From: JAKQHY01 sp034429475
Lineage (GTDB): Bacteria > Chloroflexota > Anaerolineae > B4-G1 > SLSP01
Length of the DNA: 8,904 nucleotides
Reading direction: 5' to 3'
Assembly (NCBI GenBank): GCA_034429475.1
Contig: DAOUGD010000014.1
Coordinates: 1 to 8,904, forward strand
A program made the translations under genes and the position numbers. This document shows positions 5,701-8,904 of this stretch, in pieces (within the stretch, counting starts at the first letter, position 1; each line of letters opens with the position of its first letter). The notes below the pieces were generated by a model, which was given only the letters and a program-made list of their open reading frames with translations, was not told where the DNA came from and did not search any database.

Positions 5701-5805
5701 CGAAAAAGCGAAAAAGCGGATCAGCGAAAAAGCGGATTAGCGAGTCAGCACTCAGTCCTCAGCACTCAGCACTCAGAACCCACAACCCATAACTCATAAC
5801 CCATC
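5701..5805. repeat. Short tandem repeat block (8-bp then 7-bp units)
   Basis: From 5701 the sequence is built of octamers of the GCGAAAAA and GCGGATYA type. It then changes to heptamers CACTCAG/CCTCAG (about 5748-5776) and AACCCAY/AACTCAT (about 5777-5804). It fills almost the whole gap between the kinase-like gene and the hydrogenase small-subunit gene. Such mixed heptamer/octamer tracts resemble the short tandemly repeated sequences known between genes in cyanobacteria and some Chloroflexota. No promoter for the hydrogenase genes is obvious in it. Confidence 0.75.
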
Positions 5806-5810
5806 CAAAA

Positions 5811-6662
5811 TCATAGAGGCATATCCTCAAATGTCGTTTCGTCCACGCGCAGCGCCCCCATCCGCAGCGCGCCGACGCGGCCTTTGCCCGACCAAGGGGT
5901 GCGCAGCCAGATGGATGTGTCGCTGACTTGATCCACCAGCGCGAGCGCCAGCACGAAGCCCTCGGCGCTTTCCAGCGCGGCTAATCGTCCCGGCGTGAAG
6001 TCGCTATCGGGAAAGACGGCAAGACTTTGACGCGACAGGGGGATACGGGAGGCGTTGGCAAAATAGTCTCGGTAACACGCGGCGCGATAGGCGCGGCGCT
6101 GCTCCCGCGAGCGCGACTGCACCGCTTCGCAGACCGGCAACTCGATCAGCCGCACGCCGGGCCAGCGGCGCAGCGGCGTGAGGATCGGCGCCAGCTCGTC
6201 GGCGCGCTGCAAGGCCACCACCGTACACGGGCGGAACAACGCCGCCTTCGCCCACTTGAGCGCGACCCCGCCGGCGTCCATGTACCCCGACGTGTCTATC
6301 ACCAGCGCGTCAGCGGACGCGCCCAGGGCGTACAACCACAGGTGATGCAAGCCCACCAGCAGCCACGCGCCGCCGTCGCGTGGCGTGTTGCTCCCCACGA
6401 ACCAACTGCGCGACTTGCCGCCCGGCGGGAATCCGATGTCGTCCGCTCCCCGATTCAACGCCAGCGTGAGCGTCGCCGGCAGCCCGAACGTGCTTTGCCC
6501 CACGTCCGCATCCAAAAAAGCGACACGCGCGTGCTTCGCACAGAGCCGCCGGTAAAGGTAGCGCGCCAGGGTGCTCTTCCCGCTGTCGCTCGCCCCGATG
6601 ACCAATACCGGATCGCGCCAGGTGGGAATATCCAACGCCTGCCAAGATTCAGGGATAACCAT
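5811..6662 (-). CDS. Clp1/Grc3-type P-loop kinase (putative polynucleotide 5'-hydroxyl kinase)
   Basis: This encodes 283 residues from ATG 6662. The Walker A motif G-A-S-D-S-G-K-S-T is at residues 23-31, preceded by PVLVI. FLDADVGQSTFGLP follows (about 49-61), where D51, D53 and Q56 match the Clp1_P family's substrate and Mg-binding region. VIDTSGY (121-127) corresponds to Walker B, and VVALQRADEL (about 147-156) is the family's lid-side strand. In eukaryotes and archaea this family phosphorylates RNA or DNA 5' ends; bacterial members are poorly characterised. The frame extends six codons upstream to a TTG (6680) that has GGTGAG 5 nt before it and is a real alternative start. A good promoter lies just upstream. 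The hydrogenase genes follow 121 bp downstream, possibly on the same transcript, but no functional link is known. Confidence 0.82.
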   Translation of the reverse strand: MVIPESWQALDIPTWRDPVLVIGASDSGKSTLARYLYRRLCAKHARVAFLDADVGQSTFGLPATLTLALNRGADDIGFPPGGKSRSWFVGSNTPRDGGAWLLVGLHHLWLYALGASADALVIDTSGYMDAGGVALKWAKAALFRPCTVVALQRADELAPILTPLRRWPGVRLIELPVCEAVQSRSREQRRAYRAACYRDYFANASRIPLSRQSLAVFPDSDFTPGRLAALESAEGFVLALALVDQVSDTSIWLRTPWSGKGRVGALRMGALRVDETTFEDMPL

Positions 6663-6707
6663 CCGCTCACCAGTTTCCAATTTTGCTCACCCATCCTTTC
6701 TTGCGCT

Positions 6708-6736
6708 AGTGTAGCCCCAATGCCTTTCTCTGGCAA
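6708..6736 (-). promoter_or_regulatory. Sigma70-like promoter for the kinase-like gene
   Basis: On the minus strand TTGCCA (6736-6731) is followed after exactly 17 bp by TACACT (6713-6708), matching the consensus at 5/6 and 4/6 positions. The predicted transcript begins near 6701, about 40 nt before ATG 6662. It might also drive the hydrogenase genes if the repeat block does not terminate transcription. Confidence 0.55.
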
Positions 6737-6789
6737 ACGAACTATCCTGGACATTACATTTGTCCCTCAATCCCGTTTCTTCACCCATT

Positions 6790-6817
6790 TTGACAAATTT
6801 TCACACTGGACTACCAT
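6790..6817 (+). promoter_or_regulatory. Sigma70-like promoter for the AOR leader
   Basis: A perfect TTGACA (6790-6795) and TACCAT (6812-6817) are separated by 16 bp. The predicted start near 6824 places the two hairpins and the terminator inside the transcript ahead of the AOR gene. It faces away from the kinase promoter about 55 bp to its left, making a divergent pair. Confidence 0.5.
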
Positions 6818-6823
6818 AAGTAT

Positions 6824-6905
6824 GTACCTCCGACCCACCCCGCTCCCTCTGGGACAGGCTGGGCGTTAGGGTGCAGGGAGCAATCCCGGCGCCTGCCGTG
6901 TTCGC
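6824..6905 (+). promoter_or_regulatory. Structured leader RNA, possible riboswitch/attenuator aptamer
   Basis: Arms ACA-GGC-T-GGGCG (6854-6865) and CGCC-T-GCC-G-TGT (6890-6901) form an interrupted hairpin. Inside it a small stem GGGA/TCCC (6876-6879, 6884-6887) is closed by a GCAA tetraloop (GNRA type). CCTCC at 6827-6831 could pair with the GGAGG at 6909-6913, which is also the 5' arm of the terminator, so the two pairings are mutually exclusive. This is the architecture of a transcription attenuator. I could not match it to a known riboswitch consensus. The downstream gene makes a Mo/W-cofactor (Moco/Tuco) RNA one candidate. Confidence 0.4.
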
Positions 6906-6955
6906 AAAGGAGGCGACCTTGCCGTGTAAGGCAAAGGTTGCCTCCTTTTTGTTTT
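6906..6955 (+). terminator. Strong intrinsic terminator in the AOR leader
   Basis: AAAGGAGGCGACCTTGCC (6906-6923) pairs with GGCAAAGGTTGCCTCCTTT (6930-6948), an 18/19-nt arm pair with one G-T pair and one bulge. The loop is GTGTAA and the stem runs into TTTTTGTTTT. It lies about 150 bp before the AOR start with no gene ending immediately upstream on the plus strand, which favours an attenuator role over an ordinary gene-end terminator. Confidence 0.85.
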
Positions 6956-6964
6956 AAAGGCATT

Positions 6965-7070
6965 GGGGGAGTAGGGAGTAGGGAGTAGGGAGTAGAAAAT
7001 AGGGATTAGGGGCTGATTGCGTCCCTAATCCCCACTCACCTAATCCCTAATCCCTCAATCCCTGATCCCC
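6965..7070. repeat. G-rich/C-rich heptamer repeats forming an imperfect inverted repeat
   Basis: Heptamers GGGAGTA repeat from 6965 to about 6995, followed by GGGATTAGGG (7002-7011). After an 11-nt spacer comes the exact complement CCCTAATCCC (7023-7032), and then C-rich heptamers (TAATCCC, TCAATCC, TGATCCC) to 7070. The left half has four G-runs separated by exactly 4 nt (6965-6969, 6974-6976, 6981-6983, 6988-6990), a G-quadruplex pattern. The block sits between the terminator and the AOR ribosome binding site, so it would lie in the 5' untranslated region. Confidence 0.8.
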
Positions 7071-7106
7071 CAATCATTCATAATCATTCACCAAAGGAGG
7101 ATTTCT

Positions 7107-8867
7107 ATGTGGATTTTGCGGATTAACATGACGGATCAATCGTATCAATTGGAAGCTGTGCCGGAGAAGTACAAGGCCCTGGGCGGACGCGGGTTGACGT
7201 CCACCCTCATCTGCGACGAAGTCGCCCCCACCGTCCACCCCCTCGGCCCCAACAACAAGCTCGTCTTTGCGCCCGGCATCGTCACCGGGACGACGGCGGC
7301 CACCTCGGCGCGCGTCTCGGTGGGGGCGAAGTCGCCGCTGACCGGCGGCATCAAGGAGTCCAACGCCGGGACAGGGTGGGCGCCCGCCGTCGCCAAGATG
7401 CAGATAAAAGCCATCGTCGTCGAGGGTGCGCCCGCCGAAAAGGACGACTACTGGATGGCTAAAATCTTCTGGGATGGCGACAAGCCCGCCATTGAGTTCA
7501 TGTGCGCCTGTGAGTACGTCGGCAAAAACCTCTACGACGTGTTCCCTGCCATCTTTGAGAAGTTCGGCAAGCGCGTCCACGTGGCGGGCATCGGCGTCGC
7601 CGGCGAATTCGGCTACGCCAACTCCGGCATCGTCTTCGAGGATATGAAGCAACGCCCCACCCGCTACTCCGGGCGCGGCGGCCTGGGCGCGGTCATGGGC
7701 AGCAAGGGACTCAAGTTCCTTGTGGTAGACCCGGAAGGCGCGCCGGGCGTCGAGATGGCCGATCCCGAAGCGTTCAAGGTGGCCGCGAAAAAGCTGCGCG
7801 ACGCCCTCGGCGAGCACGCACTGACCAAGCCGAGGGGCGGCCTCAACACCTACGGCACCGCCGTCCTCATCAACATCCTGAACGAGGCCGGCGGCCTCCC
7901 CACCCGCAACTTCCGCACCGGGCGGTTCGAGGGCGCTCCCAAGATTGCCGGCGAAGCCATCTTCGAGAACAACAAGAAGCGCACCGGCAAGGAGGTCTAC
8001 AACCATGCGTGCAGCCCCGGCTGTGTGATCCAGTGCTCGAACAGCGTGTACGCCGAGGACGGATCCGAGATCGTCTCCTGCGTTGAGTATGAATCCGATT
8101 GGGCGCTGGGCGCGAACTGCGGCATTGACGATCTGGATGGCATCGCCAGGCTGGTCTACTGGTGCAACGCCTACGGTGTGGACACCATCGAGGCCGGCGA
8201 CAGCATCGCGGTGGCGATGGATTCAGGTTATCTCCCGTTTGGCGACCTCGAAGGCGCGACCGCTCTGCTGCACGAGATGGGCAAGGGCACACCCATCGGC
8301 CGCATCCTTGGCGGCGGCACGGGCTTCACCGCCAAGGCGTTTGGCAACCCACGCTCGCCGTCGGTCAAGGGCCAGGGGATGCCGGCCTACGAGCCGCGCG
8401 CCGTCAAGGGCATCGGCGTCACCTACGCCACCACCACGATGGGCGCCGACCACACCGCCGGTTACACCATCGCGCCGGAAATCGCCGGCGTCGGCGGCAA
8501 GTCCGATCCGCTGTTGTCCGATCCGGCCAAGGCCGACCTGAGCCGCGCCTTCCAGATGACGACGGCCTTCCTCGACTCCACCGGCCACTGCCTCTTCATC
8601 GCCTTCGCCATCCTCGACATCCCCAGCGGCTTTGAGGGGATGGTGGAAGAAGTCAACGCGCTGGTGGGGACAAAACTCAGCAACAACGAGGCCGTCGCCC
8701 TGGGCGGTGAAATCCTCAAGCGCGAGCGCGCTTTCAACCTGGCCGCCGGGCTGACGAACGCCGATGACCGCCTGCCGGAGTTCATGAAATACGAGAAGCT
8801 CCCGCCGCACAACGTCGTCAACGATCTGCCGGACGCAGTCTTCGACAAAGTCTTCGCCGAAATGTAA
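7107..8867 (+). CDS. aor: Aldehyde:ferredoxin oxidoreductase (tungsten/molybdenum bis-pyranopterin family)
   Basis: This encodes 586 residues, full length for the family. It oxidises aldehydes to carboxylic acids with ferredoxin as acceptor, or the reverse, in the cytoplasm of anaerobes. The N-terminal domain (about 1-205) has ALGGRGL (24-30), PGIVTGT (56-62), SARVSVGAKSPLTGG (67-81) and ESNAGTGWAP, which wrap the pterins. The C-terminal domains follow from about 215. The [4Fe-4S] ligands are C302, C306, C310 (ACSPGCVIQCSN) and C495 (LDSTGHCLF). The first pair is spaced C-x3-C rather than the C-x2-C of the Pyrococcus enzyme, so it may belong to a separate branch whose aldehyde specificity cannot be assumed. 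The start is fixed by AAAGGAGG with a 6-nt spacer before ATG 7107. No MoaD-like or ferredoxin-like partner gene is within the window. Regulation through the upstream leader is likely. Confidence 0.95.
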   Translation: MWILRINMTDQSYQLEAVPEKYKALGGRGLTSTLICDEVAPTVHPLGPNNKLVFAPGIVTGTTAATSARVSVGAKSPLTGGIKESNAGTGWAPAVAKMQIKAIVVEGAPAEKDDYWMAKIFWDGDKPAIEFMCACEYVGKNLYDVFPAIFEKFGKRVHVAGIGVAGEFGYANSGIVFEDMKQRPTRYSGRGGLGAVMGSKGLKFLVVDPEGAPGVEMADPEAFKVAAKKLRDALGEHALTKPRGGLNTYGTAVLINILNEAGGLPTRNFRTGRFEGAPKIAGEAIFENNKKRTGKEVYNHACSPGCVIQCSNSVYAEDGSEIVSCVEYESDWALGANCGIDDLDGIARLVYWCNAYGVDTIEAGDSIAVAMDSGYLPFGDLEGATALLHEMGKGTPIGRILGGGTGFTAKAFGNPRSPSVKGQGMPAYEPRAVKGIGVTYATTTMGADHTAGYTIAPEIAGVGGKSDPLLSDPAKADLSRAFQMTTAFLDSTGHCLFIAFAILDIPSGFEGMVEEVNALVGTKLSNNEAVALGGEILKRERAFNLAAGLTNADDRLPEFMKYEKLPPHNVVNDLPDAVFDKVFAEM

Positions 8868-8904
8868 AACCCCTATCTTTTCTGTATATTTTGGGGCGAG
8901 CTTC

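Noticed and set aside
4919..5740. Plus-strand open frame (273 codons) over the hydrogenase small subunit
   Set aside because: It is antisense to a well-supported gene; Arg/His-rich composition and no recognisable motif.
5700..5805. CRISPR array
   Set aside because: Repeat units are 7-8 bp and contiguous, with no spacers of constant length.
6027..6869. Plus-strand open frame (280 codons) over the kinase-like gene and its upstream region
   Set aside because: It is antisense to a P-loop gene with intact motifs. It also runs through both promoters and into the AOR leader.
6965..7070. CRISPR array or phage attachment site
   Set aside because: Only heptamer tandem repeats and an inverted repeat are present, with no unique spacers and no integrase.
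7074..8006. Minus-strand open frame (310 codons) within the AOR gene
   Set aside because: Shadow of the AOR coding strand; the AOR frame has a ribosome binding site and full family motifs.

Overview
The window looks like a bacterial chromosome segment with two base-composition regimes. Positions 1 to about 3,535 are AT-richer and carry accessory genes. From about 3,535 to the end the DNA is GC-rich and carries anaerobic redox genes. The soluble group-3-type [NiFe]-hydrogenase, the tungsten/molybdenum aldehyde:ferredoxin oxidoreductase (AOR), the membrane pentapeptide protein and the heptamer/octamer intergenic repeats together suggest an anaerobic, possibly thermophilic bacterium, perhaps of the Chloroflexota (Anaerolineae-like). 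That assignment is inference; no rRNA or other marker gene is present.

Left part (1-3,535). The left edge holds the C-terminal end of an unidentified + strand gene, whose stop abuts a C-terminally truncated DUF1349-type gene (minus strand). Upstream of that lies a GNAT acetyltransferase (minus). A + strand pair follows: a two-helix membrane protein with 16-17 pentapeptide repeats, then an HNH-nuclease-like protein. After them comes about 390 bp of degraded DNA. This pair is bracketed by a near-identical 25/26-bp direct repeat (1161-1185 and 3523-3548). The right copy is the last codons and stop of the hydrogenase large-subunit gene, so the 2.36-kb segment resembles a cassette inserted at that 3' end. 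No integrase is visible.

Middle part (3,534-6,680, all minus). A Clp1/Grc3-type P-loop polynucleotide kinase-like gene with its own sigma70-like promoter is followed, across a block of short tandem repeats, by the translationally coupled small and large subunits of a cytoplasmic [NiFe]-hydrogenase. The large subunit ends exactly at the His of DPCxxCxxH, so it has no C-terminal extension for a maturation protease to remove. No diaphorase, heterodisulfide-reductase-like or other partner subunit lies next to the pair.

Right part (6,690-8,904, plus). A promoter, a structured leader with a strong intrinsic terminator, and a G-rich/C-rich imperfect inverted repeat precede a complete AOR gene with a strong ribosome binding site. 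The leader has the layout of an attenuator or riboswitch, and a molybdenum/tungsten-cofactor ligand would be a reasonable guess. AOR and the hydrogenase could share ferredoxin, coupling aldehyde oxidation to H2 production or the reverse. The most interesting items are the direct-repeat-bounded cassette, the extension-less hydrogenase, and the AOR leader.
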